A stretch of DNA of 55,548 nucleotides from Oscillospiraceae bacterium (GCA_017540565.1 JAFYAU010000001.1:1-55548); one strand, 5' to 3'. Shown: positions 15,754 through 24,546, numbered from the stretch's first letter. Notes: generated by a model from the letters alone, not told the origin. A program made the numbers and translations.

Positions 15754-16491
15754 ATGGAATTCAGCGCAAATGCGCCGGTACTGTTCGTGCTGGCGGGAAT
15801 CATCATCGCGGCGGTGCTCGCGCAGTCCGTGTTCTTCCTGGTGAAGGCTTGGCGGCGCGCCAGGGAGATCGGCATGGACATGGGACGACTGAAGAAAACG
15901 GCCCGGACGGCTGCGATCTTCACGATCGCACCGGCGGTGGCCATCGTGATCAGCGTCATGACTCTGAGCAAGGACCTGGGGGTGGCCCTCCCGTGGCTGA
16001 GGCTCAGCGTCGTGGGATCCCTGTCCTATGAAACGGTGGCGGCGACCAATGCGGAAAGCGCCATGGGACTGGTGTTCGGAAGAGTGACGGCGCTGACGGC
16101 GGGGCAGTACGTGACGATCGCTTGGGTCATGACCATCAGTATCCTGGTTGGGATCTGGCTGGTGCCCCTGATCTCCAGAAGGATCCTCAACGGAATGATC
16201 ACACTGGAAAACAGGGACCGGAAGTGGGCGGAGACGTTCTCCAACGCGCTCTTCATCGGTATGATCGCCGCGTTCCTCGGATATGTGTTCTGTGACGTTT
16301 CCACCGTTTTCAAAGGATCGGCCGCCGGGCTGATCCCCGTGTGCGTGATGCTTGTCTCCGCCGTCGTGATGGCGCTGGCGGGACTGGCCTCCAAACGCAC
16401 GAAAAAGCGGTGGATCACCGACTACGCGCTGCCTGTGAGCCTGGTGGCCGGAATGATCGCGGCCATCCCGATCACGGCATGGCTGAGCTGA
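15754..16491 (+). CDS. DUF5058-family integral membrane protein
   Basis: 245 aa with about six membrane segments (roughly residues 8-30, 50-70, 117-138, 163-182, 190-210, 222-243). I recognise it as DUF5058; the biochemical role is unknown. Charged loops after segment 1 (KAWRRAREIG) and after segment 5 (KRTKKR) are likely cytoplasmic. It forms a tight cluster with a second polytopic protein (14 bp downstream) and an M20 peptidase (14 bp further), all with good ribosome sites. The cluster suggests a two-subunit transporter delivering a peptide or N-acyl amino acid to the hydrolase; this is inference. Confidence 0.65.
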   Translation: MEFSANAPVLFVLAGIIIAAVLAQSVFFLVKAWRRAREIGMDMGRLKKTARTAAIFTIAPAVAIVISVMTLSKDLGVALPWLRLSVVGSLSYETVAATNAESAMGLVFGRVTALTAGQYVTIAWVMTISILVGIWLVPLISRRILNGMITLENRDRKWAETFSNALFIGMIAAFLGYVFCDVSTVFKGSAAGLIPVCVMLVSAVVMALAGLASKRTKKRWITDYALPVSLVAGMIAAIPITAWLS

Positions 16492-16505
16492 AGGAGGGAG
16501 AGACG

Positions 16506-17174
16506 ATGAAGGATTACAGAGGATATGTGGATTCCGTCCACCGATCCGGCACCGTATGGAACCTTTCGGTCATGGTCCTTATGCTCCTGTTTCCCCTCTC
16601 CGTCGGGATCATATACGGAGTGGTCCCGGACGGGCACGGCCTGCTGATGGGGCTCGTGGCCACCATGCCCATGTACTGGGCGGTGGGCGTGATCGAGACC
16701 ATCACCTACGTTCCGATGCTTGGAGCGGGAGGGAGCTACCTGTCTTTTGTGACCGGAAACATTTCCAATCTAAAACTTCCCTGCGCGCTGAATGCGCTGG
16801 AGCAGGCGGAGGTCAGGGCAAACTCCGAGGAGGGGGAGCTGGTCTCCACCATCGCCATCGCTGTCAGCAGCATCGTGACCACACTGATCATCGTGCTCGG
16901 TGTGATCCTGATCGTTCCTCTGACGCCGATTTTGGAGGCGCCCGTGCTGGCGCCTGCCTTTGCACAGCTGCTGCCCGCGCTGTTCGGAGCACTGGGGGTG
17001 GTGTTCATTTCCAAACAGTGGAAGATCGCCGTCGCCCCCGTGATCCTGATGCTGGTGCTGTTCATCGCCGTTCCGGCTCTGAACGCCGGCACCGTGGGGA
17101 TCATGGTCCCGGTCAGCGTGCTGTTCACGCTGGCGGTTTCCCGCATCCTGTACAAAAAAGGTCTTCTGAACTGA
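16506..17174 (+). CDS. Polytopic membrane protein paired with the DUF5058 protein
   Basis: 222 aa starting at ATG 16506 after GGAGGGAG. About five or six hydrophobic segments: residues 17-40, 44-65, 113-138, 145-165, 170-190 and 195-214. A polar stretch SNLKLPCALNALEQAEVR (near residues 95-112) between segments is the most distinctive part. No family function is known to me. The pairing with the DUF5058 gene and the M20 gene argues for a shared complex, with both proteins forming the membrane pore. A longer frame upstream overlaps the DUF5058 gene in another frame and is rejected. Confidence 0.65.
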   Translation: MKDYRGYVDSVHRSGTVWNLSVMVLMLLFPLSVGIIYGVVPDGHGLLMGLVATMPMYWAVGVIETITYVPMLGAGGSYLSFVTGNISNLKLPCALNALEQAEVRANSEEGELVSTIAIAVSSIVTTLIIVLGVILIVPLTPILEAPVLAPAFAQLLPALFGALGVVFISKQWKIAVAPVILMLVLFIAVPALNAGTVGIMVPVSVLFTLAVSRILYKKGLLN

Positions 17175-17187
17175 GGAGGAGGCAGAT

Positions 17188-18624
17188 ATGATCGTACTGT
17201 ACTGCATCCTGGTTCTCATCGCCGCATTTGCGGCCGTCATACTGATCCGGACCGCGCGGTTCCGGCCGGCGCCGGCTGCCGAAAGGAAGCCGGAACCGGT
17301 GGAATTCGACCGCGGCGCCGCAGTGGCCGCCCTGCAGAAGCTGGTGCGCTGCCGGACCGTGTCCTATACGGAAAGCGGAAAGGAGGACGATGCGGAATTC
17401 GAGAAGCTGATCGCCCTGCTGCCGGAGCTGTATCCCCGGGTGTTTTCGGCATGCACCATGCAGCGGATGGAGGATCGCGGCCTGCTGTTCCGCTGGCCGG
17501 GGAAGAGCCCGGAGAAACCCCGGGTATTCATGGCTCATTACGACGTCGTCCCCGTCACGGAGGAGGGATGGACAAAACCGCCCTTCGACGGACTTATCGA
17601 GGACGGTGTGATGTGGGGAAGAGGAACACTGGACACGAAGTCCACCTTCAACGGAGTACTGTTCGCGGCCGACCATCTGATCGGACAGGGCTTCGTACCG
17701 GAACATGATTGCTGGTTTGCCTTCTCCGGCGGAGAGGAAGTGAACGGACCGGGTGCGGAACACATCGTGAGATGGTTCGAAGACAACAGTGTCCGACCCG
17801 CCATGGTGCTGGACGAGGGAGGCGCTGTGGTCGAGGGCGTGTTCCCCGGAGTGAAGGAGCCCTGCTGTTTGATCGGCATCGCGGAAAAGGGGCAGGTGAA
17901 TCTGCGGTTCAGCGTGCGGTCCGACGGCGGGCACGCCTCCGCACCGAAGCCCCATACGCCGATCGGCGTGCTGGCGAAAGCCTGCTGCCGGGTGGAGGAC
18001 CGTCCGTTCAGAAGCCATGTGACACTGCCCGTCCGGGAAATGTTCGACACCCTGGGGCGCCATTCCTCCTTCCTGTACCGCATGATCTTTGCCAACCTCT
18101 GGTGCTTCCGGGGGGCGCTGGATCTGCTGTGCAGAAAGACGGGAGGAGAACTCAATGCTCTGATGCGGACGACGGTGGCCTTCACGCAGTTCTCCGGGAG
18201 CGAGGCAGCCAACGTGATCCCTCCGGAAGCCTCCATGACGGCCAATATCCGGCTGAATCCGGAGGATTCCGTCGCTTCTGCCGTGGAATATGTGCGAACT
18301 GTCGTTGGAAACGACGCCATCCAGCTGGAGCAGCTGAAGACAATGGAACCCAGCCCTGTCTCAGTGCCCTGGTGCGGTGAATGGGATCTGGTAGCCTCCG
18401 CTGCAGCGGATACGTGGCCCGGAAGCCTGGTGTCCCCGTACCTGATGATCCAGTGTTCGGACAGCCGTCATTACAGGGATCTCTCCGACAGGGTCTACCG
18501 CTTTTCGGCCATGGATCTGACGGCGGAGGAACGCCGAAGCATCCACGGGAACGATGAGCATATCCGGCTGGAGACGGCCGGGAGAGCGGTGGAGTTCTAT
18601 ATACGCCTGATGAGCAGCTGCTGA
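17188..18624 (+). CDS. M20-family metallopeptidase with N-terminal membrane anchor
   Basis: 478 aa. Residues 2-21 form a single membrane helix (IVLYCILVLIAAFAAVILI); the rest resembles carboxypeptidase S/PM20D1-like M20 peptidases. Zinc-site motifs: MAHYDVVPV (His and Asp), GRGTLDTKS with the bridging Asp, SGGEEVNGPG with the catalytic Glu pair, and a C-terminal HGNDEH. The dimerisation lid starts about residue 235 (GQVNLRFSVRSDGGHAS). Likely cleaves peptides or N-acyl amino acids near the membrane. Last gene of the three-gene unit, ended by a strong hairpin. Confidence 0.88.
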   Translation: MIVLYCILVLIAAFAAVILIRTARFRPAPAAERKPEPVEFDRGAAVAALQKLVRCRTVSYTESGKEDDAEFEKLIALLPELYPRVFSACTMQRMEDRGLLFRWPGKSPEKPRVFMAHYDVVPVTEEGWTKPPFDGLIEDGVMWGRGTLDTKSTFNGVLFAADHLIGQGFVPEHDCWFAFSGGEEVNGPGAEHIVRWFEDNSVRPAMVLDEGGAVVEGVFPGVKEPCCLIGIAEKGQVNLRFSVRSDGGHASAPKPHTPIGVLAKACCRVEDRPFRSHVTLPVREMFDTLGRHSSFLYRMIFANLWCFRGALDLLCRKTGGELNALMRTTVAFTQFSGSEAANVIPPEASMTANIRLNPEDSVASAVEYVRTVVGNDAIQLEQLKTMEPSPVSVPWCGEWDLVASAAADTWPGSLVSPYLMIQCSDSRHYRDLSDRVYRFSAMDLTAEERRSIHGNDEHIRLETAGRAVEFYIRLMSSC

Positions 18625-18650
18625 AACGCGATCAGACACGGAAAGAAAAA

Positions 18651-18677
18651 GACTGCCCGGCGGCAAGCCGGGCAGTC
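18651..18677. terminator. Bidirectional terminator
   Basis: GACTGCCCGGC (18651-18661) pairs with GCCGGGCAGTC (18667-18677) around GGCAA, between convergent genes; preceded by an A-rich stretch, so on the minus strand it carries a T run. Confidence 0.8.
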
Positions 18678-18698
18678 GCTGTTTCCTGGGAAGATTCT

Positions 18699-19322
18699 TT
18701 AGTCAGAGCATTTTGCCAGAAGCATCAGGCGGTCCATGATGTGGCCGGCGGCGTACCAGATCGTCTCGAAATGCATGAAGTCAAGAATGCGGCTGTCCAC
18801 CAGCAGCGTCAGACTGGGAGGGAACTCCTCGTCGGCCTCCCAGAACTGGAGGATGACGGGAAGAAAATCGGTCATGGGAAGGCGCCAGGAGATATCTCCC
18901 TTGGTATCGGCGGGCACGCCCCCCATTTGCCGGCAGGCTGCATTAAGCGCGTCCTGATGATCGTTGAACCACCTGGCGTGGGAGCGGTAGAAATCACTGT
19001 TGGCCGAGGAGGTGAACACATTGTTCAGCTGGCCGATGGTGACGAATTCGCCCGATGCCCGGGCGTCCGGTCTGGAATAGCACAGCAGATCGTACACGGT
19101 CAGCGCGGCACTGAAACCCGCTTCCGTCCAGGTTCCGTCGGGCTGCTGCAGTTCAACTGTTCCCGTCTGTCTGCTGACGCGGCAGTTCTGCCCGGCAAAC
19201 GCCGTGTAGAAGTATCTTTCGCCGAAAGAGATGAAGGGACGCGCCTCAACCTCGGACTGATCGAAGGTGAGGAAGTAGCGCCGGGCGTTTTCCTTGGCGA
19301 TCTCGTAATTGTCTCTTGCCAT
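18699..19322 (-). CDS. DUF3786 domain-containing protein
   Basis: 207 aa, soluble. I place it in DUF3786, found in anaerobes and of unknown function. Visible features: an N-terminal helix ARDNYEIAKENARRYFLTFD, FISFGERYFYTAFAGQNCRVSRQTG, LTVYDLLCYS, and a C-terminal LLVDSRILDFMHFETIWYA. Start set at ATG 19322 because residues upstream are low-complexity Arg/Ser-rich read-through; the ribosome site (GGCGGAAC) is weak. It follows pepV by 22 bp in a thioesterase-pepV-DUF3786 operon, so translation may depend on coupling. Confidence 0.75.
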   Translation of the reverse strand: MARDNYEIAKENARRYFLTFDQSEVEARPFISFGERYFYTAFAGQNCRVSRQTGTVELQQPDGTWTEAGFSAALTVYDLLCYSRPDARASGEFVTIGQLNNVFTSSANSDFYRSHARWFNDHQDALNAACRQMGGVPADTKGDISWRLPMTDFLPVILQFWEADEEFPPSLTLLVDSRILDFMHFETIWYAAGHIMDRLMLLAKCSD

Positions 19323-19344
19323 ACTGTCGTTCCGCCCGCCGCCG

Positions 19345-20688
19345 TCAGATGTCCAGCAGATTCTCGATCGCCCGGACGTAGATCTCCGTCTGCCGTTCCA
19401 GTTCGTCGATATCCAGAAATTCATTGGCGTCATGGATGTGGTTGTCTACCCCGGGGAAGCCGCACCCGAAGGCGATGATTCCGGGGACATGCTTGGCGTA
19501 GGTACCGCCCCCGATGACCATTGGCTTGTTTTCCGTGTCTCCGGTCACTTCGACGTAAGCCCGGTACAGGCACTGCACCAGGGGGGAATCGGCGGGATAG
19601 AACAGGGGCTTGCCGATAGCGCCGATCTCGATGCGGCCGCGGTCATCCTCCAGGAAGGGGGCGCAGGCGGCGCGGATCTGCTCCTCGGTCACAGTGACCG
19701 GCGTGCGGAGGTCCAGCGTGCAGGAGATGACCCCATCCTCCGTTTTTACGATGCCGTTGTTCAGCGTAAGTTCGCCCCAGTCATCGGCCATCTTCAGGCC
19801 GATACCGGACCCGTCGCACGATGTGCCGATACGCTCGTTGTAGAAATCCACGAAGTCATCCTTCATGCCGGCGTCAGCCAGTGCACGCATGGTGCAGCCT
19901 GCGGCATTCACGCCGGCCAGCGGCATGCTGGCGTGAGCGGCCGTCCCTCTGGCGTCGATCCGCAGAATGCCGTCCTGCTCTGTTACCGTGCTTCCGGCCA
20001 GGTCCGTCCGGGCCAGAGCGGTCCGCAGTGCTCCCTCGTCCACGGCCCCGGAGGGGATCTCCGTCACGCAGCGGCTGCACACGGCGTTGGTCACGAAGCC
20101 GCCGTTCATGGAGATGATGGCGGTGTGTTTGCTGAAGGCGGTCATGGAGGTGCCGCCCTTCTCTCCGTGGATGCCGGGGAAGGAGCCGTCAGGCGTGAAG
20201 CCGCAGGACACGGGCTCCCCGTGGGCGGCGTAGTATTCCATGCACTCCGAGCCGGTCTCCTCGGCCGTGCCCAGCAGCAGGCGGACGCGCTTGTTCAGCG
20301 GGCGGCCGGACTCCGCCAGACGCTTCATGGCGAAAAGGGAGGCGGTCACGCCGCCCTTGTCATCGGAAACGCCCCGGCCGTATACGCGGCCGCCCCTGCG
20401 CACCATGGTGAAGGGATCGGTGTCCCAGCCCTCTCCTGGAGGCACCACGTCCAGATGGGCGGCAATGCCGATGATCTCCTCCCCCTGGCCAATCTCAGCC
20501 CAGCCGCAGTAGTTCTCCATGTTGCGGGTGCGGAAGCCCATCTCCTCGGCGATGGCCAGCGCCTCCTCCAGAGCGGCGGCGGGGCCGGGGCCGAAGGGCT
20601 TGCCCTCTTCCGGGGCTGTGCGGACGGAATCGCGGCTTACCAGGCGCCCGAGGACATCCAGCATTTTTTCCAGTTCTGCAGTGATCAT
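19345..20688 (-). CDS. pepV: Mn-dependent dipeptidase, PepV/Sapep type (M20)
   Basis: 447 aa. Cytoplasmic M20 dipeptidase hydrolysing dipeptides with unspecific side chains. Motifs: GIAAHLDVVPPGEGWDTDPF (metal His/Asp), YGRGVSDDKGGVTASL with the bridging Asp, GTAEETGSECMEYY catalytic Glu-Glu, TPDGSFPGIHGEKGG, and C-terminal IGGGTYAKHVPGIIAFG with the metal His. Length and motif order match the Sapep/PepV family. Its start lies 4 bp after the thioesterase stop, implying translational coupling. Confidence 0.93.
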   Translation of the reverse strand: MITAELEKMLDVLGRLVSRDSVRTAPEEGKPFGPGPAAALEEALAIAEEMGFRTRNMENYCGWAEIGQGEEIIGIAAHLDVVPPGEGWDTDPFTMVRRGGRVYGRGVSDDKGGVTASLFAMKRLAESGRPLNKRVRLLLGTAEETGSECMEYYAAHGEPVSCGFTPDGSFPGIHGEKGGTSMTAFSKHTAIISMNGGFVTNAVCSRCVTEIPSGAVDEGALRTALARTDLAGSTVTEQDGILRIDARGTAAHASMPLAGVNAAGCTMRALADAGMKDDFVDFYNERIGTSCDGSGIGLKMADDWGELTLNNGIVKTEDGVISCTLDLRTPVTVTEEQIRAACAPFLEDDRGRIEIGAIGKPLFYPADSPLVQCLYRAYVEVTGDTENKPMVIGGGTYAKHVPGIIAFGCGFPGVDNHIHDANEFLDIDELERQTEIYVRAIENLLDI

Positions 20689-20692
20689 GGTA

Positions 20693-21424
20693 TCATTCCT
20701 TTCCGGATCGGATCAGGGCGAGAAGGATCTCGCGCCCGTCGGGCAGGGAGGCCTGTACGGCGAGGCCGTCCGTGGTCTGCTGCCGGTAAAAGTTCAGCAC
20801 GTTTCCTTCGTAGCAGGGAGAGCGGAAGAGCACATCCATGTCCCGGATGTGCATGCCGTTCCATTCTCCCGACGGGAACAGGCCGGCCAGAGCCCGCACG
20901 TAGGCGGCGTTGTTCATATGGCCGCCCAGATCGATGTCTGTGGAGCGGACGGTGTATGAAGCGAAGGGCTCGCCCGTGAAGGGACCGTCCACCCGTGCGA
21001 AGGGATCGGGAAGAGCCTGCTCGGAGCTCAGCGAAAGCCCCTCCGGATAGACGCCGGCTATGCTCTCCAGACAGCCGGAAACGGTGTTGACGATCGCCCA
21101 CTGGGTCTTTCCGGCGACCAGGATCTCGTCATCGGAGCGGACGAGGTAGTCTCTCAGGCAGCGCATTGCACCGGGCTTTTCCGGCCAGGTGGAGGCGGTG
21201 ACGGTCTCCGTCATCCGCGGCCGGCGGTAAAAGCGCAGTTTCGTCTTCACTGTGAGCCAGAACTTTCCCTGCGGCATCAGCGCGTTCAGACCGCATCCGA
21301 GTTCTTCCGCATGCTCGGTCGCGAGATCCATGCAAAGAGAGAAAGCGTCCGGAATTCCGAGGCGTGCGGTGCTGTCGCACATCCCCGGGAGGATCATGAT
21401 CTGTTTTTCAAGAACTGCTCTCAT
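20693..21424 (-). CDS. Acyl-ACP thioesterase (FatA/FatB-like)
   Basis: 243 aa from ATG 21424; a GTG 12 bp upstream is an alternative, but AAAGG lies 11 nt before the ATG. Double hotdog fold: first half WLTVKTKLRFYRRPRMTETV and TWAI-like KTQWAIVNT; second half RSTDIDLGGHMNNAAYVRAL, which holds the conserved DxxxHxNN active-site signature, then MDVLFRSPCYEGN. Releases free fatty acids from acyl carrier protein, setting chain length of exported or lipid-bound acids. First gene of an operon with pepV and DUF3786; no clear functional link to them. Confidence 0.88.
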   Translation of the reverse strand: MRAVLEKQIMILPGMCDSTARLGIPDAFSLCMDLATEHAEELGCGLNALMPQGKFWLTVKTKLRFYRRPRMTETVTASTWPEKPGAMRCLRDYLVRSDDEILVAGKTQWAIVNTVSGCLESIAGVYPEGLSLSSEQALPDPFARVDGPFTGEPFASYTVRSTDIDLGGHMNNAAYVRALAGLFPSGEWNGMHIRDMDVLFRSPCYEGNVLNFYRQQTTDGLAVQASLPDGREILLALIRSGKE

Positions 21425-21462
21425 GCTCTTCAACACCTTTCTTTTGGGAGACAGTCAAGAAG

Positions 21463-21491
21463 ATTGTAGTAGGGAGGGAAGCGAATGTCAA
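21463..21491 (-). promoter_or_regulatory. Promoter of the thioesterase-pepV-DUF3786 operon
   Basis: Minus strand TTGACA (21486-21491), 17 bp, TACAAT (21463-21468), about 40 bp before the thioesterase start. Confidence 0.8.
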
Positions 21492-21515
21492 GGAAACGGA
21501 GGGGCGGGAAAGCGG

Positions 21516-21544
21516 TTGATTTCAGCCACGGAAGAAGCTATAAT
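21516..21544 (+). promoter_or_regulatory. Promoter of the DUF169 gene
   Basis: TTGATT (21516-21521), 17 bp, TATAAT (21539-21544); divergent from the thioesterase promoter 25 bp away, so the two could share regulators. Confidence 0.8.
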
Positions 21545-21600
21545 CCGGTACAGGGAAAACGGATCGCGGCACGGCGACCGGAAAAACAGGAGGGACTGTA

Positions 21601-22404
21601 ATGAGCGCATGGAACGAGAAGATCAAGGACATCTGCGGGATGCTCCAGTTGGAACTGCACCCGCAGGCGGTGAAGATGCTGACGGATGAAGACGAGATCC
21701 CGGCTTCCGCCATCAAGGCCGGGGAAAAGTACGGCCATTTGGCTTACTGTCAGGCACAGGCGCTGGCCAAGAGGGACGGCATGACCGTATACATGGGAAA
21801 GAACGACCACTGGTGCTGGGCCACTCTGGTCGGCTTCGGCATGGTGGACTGCAGCCCGGAAAGCCCCGCCTATGAGACGCTGATGCCGTTTCTCGGCCTG
21901 AAAGACGTGAGCAAGGCACCTGAATTCTTCGCGGAGTTTCCCATGTTTCCCTACGGAAAGTATTCCGGAACGGTGGTGGGGCCCGCCGAGACGGCGGACT
22001 TCGAGCCGGACGTGATCCTCATTAACTGCAACAACAACTTCCAGCTCCGCACCCTGTTCCGGGCGATCAAAAATCAGACGGGCAAGATGCTGGACGTGCA
22101 GTTCGAGGCGCTGGACTCCTGTGTTTATACTGTAGTTAAGTCCATCCTTACGGGCGAGTACACCGTGGCGATCCCGGATCCCGGCGATCAGGAAAGGGCG
22201 CTGGCCACCAACAACGAGATCATTCTGGGCGTGCCCTTCAGCAGGCTTGATGAACTGTACGACGGAATGCTGGAGATGGAGAAGGGGTTCGGATCCTACA
22301 AAAGCGCCAGAATCTGCATGGAATACGACTATCCCCGGCCTCCGTTCTACAACAGGCTGTTTGAACTGTGGGGACTGGAAAAGGGCCGCGACTGGAGTTT
22401 TTGA
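21601..22404 (+). CDS. DUF169 family protein
   Basis: 267 aa, soluble, starting after AGGAGGGA. DUF169 proteins are widespread in anaerobes and archaea and have no settled function. Visible traits: Cys-containing LAYCQAQALAKRDGMTVYMGKNDHWCW in the N-terminal third, GFGMVDCSPES, a central GPAETADFEPDVILINCNNN (about residues 128-147), and ATNNEIILGVPFSRLDEL near the C terminus. Several conserved Cys residues (Y-C-Q, H-W-C-W, V-D-C, I-N-C) could bind metal or a cofactor. Single-gene unit with its own strong promoter and terminator. Confidence 0.85.
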   Translation: MSAWNEKIKDICGMLQLELHPQAVKMLTDEDEIPASAIKAGEKYGHLAYCQAQALAKRDGMTVYMGKNDHWCWATLVGFGMVDCSPESPAYETLMPFLGLKDVSKAPEFFAEFPMFPYGKYSGTVVGPAETADFEPDVILINCNNNFQLRTLFRAIKNQTGKMLDVQFEALDSCVYTVVKSILTGEYTVAIPDPGDQERALATNNEIILGVPFSRLDELYDGMLEMEKGFGSYKSARICMEYDYPRPPFYNRLFELWGLEKGRDWSF

Positions 22405-22448
22405 AGCCTCTCCCGGAATCGCAATTGCAAATAATGATATTATGAACT

Positions 22449-22486
22449 AAAACGGACAGTCCGGAAACTCCGGACTGTCCGTTTTC
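22449..22486. terminator. Bidirectional intrinsic terminator
   Basis: AAAACGGACAGTCCGG pairs with CCGGACTGTCCGTTTT around AAACT. A tracts at the 5' side and T tracts at the 3' side make it functional both ways; it touches the stop codon of the minus-strand gene. Confidence 0.88.
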
Positions 22487-23820
22487 TATACGCTGTAATG
22501 AAAACTGGCGGATTCCCGGACGCCGAAATACGCCCGGTTTTCCGGTTTGTTCATGATCCGCATGATCTCCTTCATCGAGGCGGTGGACCGGGAATCGTTC
22601 TCATACTGGGTCAGCATGGCGGTGGTCAGGGGTCTGAGCATGACGTCCCCTTCGTAATTCCCGTTTCCGGAAAGCATCTTTTCATACTCCGAGCGCCTGG
22701 TCCGCCCGCCGAACAGGCTGGCGTCCTGCGGCCTGTCCAGATCGATGAACAGCGCGGACAGCACCTCGGTCTTCGTGTTCAGAGGTTCGAAGCCGAGCCC
22801 CAGGAAGACCGGGTCCAGGATCATGTCCAGCCGCTGGAGCAGATCCGAGGTGTTCAGGTCGAGAAACTCCTCGTAATCCAGGAGTTCCTCTCCGAACTCG
22901 CGCAGCACGGTGTTCTTCATGGTCTCGGCGAAGTGGTCGCTGTCCGTGTCCTCGCGTTCGGCGTATTCCCGCAGAGGCTGGTAGGAGCCTGCCGGCACGA
23001 CATGATAGTTCCCCATGCCTTCAGCCACCCGGTTGCCTCTCTTGTGCAGAAGAAAAAAACTGGCTTTGGCGCCGCCGGCGTCCACGTCATCGACCATGTT
23101 CCTCAGGACAGTGACCGTATTGATGCCGATTCCCGGGAAACGGTTGCCGGTATCGAACAGCTCTCTCCTCCGGTGTCTCACCGGAAGCGTCCTGGCATTG
23201 AGTTCGTGCCGTCCCAGGATCCGGCGGCTGTAGGCCATCTCGAATCCCAGATATTCGCAGGTGTTGTAGAAATCGAAGTAGGACCCCGATGTGACCGTGA
23301 TTTCGGGCCGTGATCCCGGCGCCGTTTTCATATCCTTCAGCGCGTACAGCGGTGCGTCAAACAGGTTCTTTCCGAGGTGGAACTTGCAATTCTCCGCGTA
23401 GCTCTCTTTCCTGTCCGGCAGCTTCGGGTTGTAAGGGATATCGTACTGCGTGGACGGATACTGTCCGTCGATCTCCGGGCAGAAATCCCTGAGAGGATAG
23501 TATCCGCCATCGGGCGTTTTGCAGTCCACCCAGCCGTTCCGGTAAACGAGATGGCCGCCCTGTCCGGCAAACTCAGCACAGTCGGGATCCTGCGCATACT
23601 GTTTCTTGTACAGTGCCAGCCCTTGTTCCATGAAGAGATTGCGGTCCGTGCTGATCGCGTCGACCGTCTTTTTCATATTGTTCAGCCGGGTATCGAAGCG
23701 TTCCCTGATCAGCTGGTTGCGGGTGATCGCCAGAAAACCGATGACCGTGAGCAGGATCTGCAGGATGCCGGCATTTACGTTGATGAAGTCCCAGATATCC
23801 TTGAAGATGCTGTTGAGCAT
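22486..23820 (-). CDS. Membrane-anchored protein with Nudix-like domain
   Basis: 444 aa. I do not recognise a named family. Residues 15-33 are one membrane helix (NAGILQILLTVIGFLAI), followed by a charged helix (RNQLIRERFDTRLNNMKKT). Residues about 95-215 form a middle region with conserved-looking aromatic and Cys residues. Residues about 234-330 look like a Nudix fold: NYHVVPAGSYQPL and then VLREFGEELLDYEEF, which matches the REUxEE core of the Nudix box (residues 307-312). The expected Gly before the box is displaced, so activity is uncertain. It follows a SanA-like gene by 39 bp and probably shares its promoter. Could be a nucleotide-sugar/nucleotide hydrolase or a ligand sensor. Confidence 0.6.
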   Translation of the reverse strand: MLNSIFKDIWDFINVNAGILQILLTVIGFLAITRNQLIRERFDTRLNNMKKTVDAISTDRNLFMEQGLALYKKQYAQDPDCAEFAGQGGHLVYRNGWVDCKTPDGGYYPLRDFCPEIDGQYPSTQYDIPYNPKLPDRKESYAENCKFHLGKNLFDAPLYALKDMKTAPGSRPEITVTSGSYFDFYNTCEYLGFEMAYSRRILGRHELNARTLPVRHRRRELFDTGNRFPGIGINTVTVLRNMVDDVDAGGAKASFFLLHKRGNRVAEGMGNYHVVPAGSYQPLREYAEREDTDSDHFAETMKNTVLREFGEELLDYEEFLDLNTSDLLQRLDMILDPVFLGLGFEPLNTKTEVLSALFIDLDRPQDASLFGGRTRRSEYEKMLSGNGNYEGDVMLRPLTTAMLTQYENDSRSTASMKEIMRIMNKPENRAYFGVRESASFHYSV

Positions 23821-23859
23821 GTTTTTCCGACCTTTCAGAGAGGATGCATCCGGTATGAG

Positions 23860-24486
23860 TTACGGAAAAAGTCCCGTGCTGCAGAACAGGACGTCTTTGC
23901 ATCGGGCGACGATCTCCCGGATGTCGCGGAAGATCTGACCAGTATAGCGGACATCCGCCGCCGGGACTCCCACCGCGGCAAGGCCGAGGGCTTGAGCGAG
24001 ATACAGCGCCCGGGACAGATGATACCGTTGTGTCACGATGATGATCTTCCGGTAGCCGAATTCATCCCGCGCGCGAAGGATGCTCTGAGACGTGGACAGG
24101 CCCAGCGTGTCCCCGACGATCCGTTCGGGATCGATGCCGGCGGCTTCCGCGGCCCTGCGCATGGGAGTGACCTCGTCGTACGCCAGGGAACGGCCGTCCC
24201 CGGTCATCAGCAGGCAGTCGGCGCACCCGGTCTGAAAGACGCGGATGCCCGTCTCCAGACGGTCCGCCAGCATCGGGGAGGGGGATCCGGAGGGGGTCAC
24301 TCCGCAGCCGAGCACCAGCACGCAGTCCGCCTTTGAGAGAGACTCTAAGGCGTCGGATTCGATGATCCGGCCCCGCGAGGCTTCGGCGGTTATGCGGTTC
24401 AGAACGGCGGCGGCCGAGGCAGCGGCCAGGATCAGTATCAGCAGCAGACAGAGGAGGCATCTGCCGAGGCGGAATCCTTTCTTCAT
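23860..24486 (-). CDS. YdcF/SanA-family membrane protein (DUF218)
   Basis: 208 aa from ATG 24486, which has AAGGGG upstream; the longer frame start is not supported. Residues 6-31 are a membrane helix (RLGRCLLCLLLILILAAASAAA). The DUF218 domain follows: CVLVLGCGVTPSGSPSPMLADRL, CLLMTGDG, RIVGDTLGLSTSQSILRARD and IIIVTQRYHLSRALYLA. SanA-type proteins are linked to envelope barrier function and vancomycin exclusion in enterobacteria; the substrate is unknown. First gene of an operon with the Nudix-like protein. Confidence 0.85.
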   Translation of the reverse strand: MKKGFRLGRCLLCLLLILILAAASAAAVLNRITAEASRGRIIESDALESLSKADCVLVLGCGVTPSGSPSPMLADRLETGIRVFQTGCADCLLMTGDGRSLAYDEVTPMRRAAEAAGIDPERIVGDTLGLSTSQSILRARDEFGYRKIIIVTQRYHLSRALYLAQALGLAAVGVPAADVRYTGQIFRDIREIVARCKDVLFCSTGLFP

Positions 24487-24517
24487 GAAAAACGCCCCTT
24501 TCTTTCCGGATGCAGGC

Positions 24518-24546
24518 ATTATATCACCCAGCCACGGGGCATTCAA
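24518..24546 (-). promoter_or_regulatory. Promoter of the SanA-like/Nudix operon
   Basis: Minus strand TTGAAT (24541-24546), 17 bp, TATAAT (24518-24523), with TG one base upstream of the -10. Confidence 0.75.
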
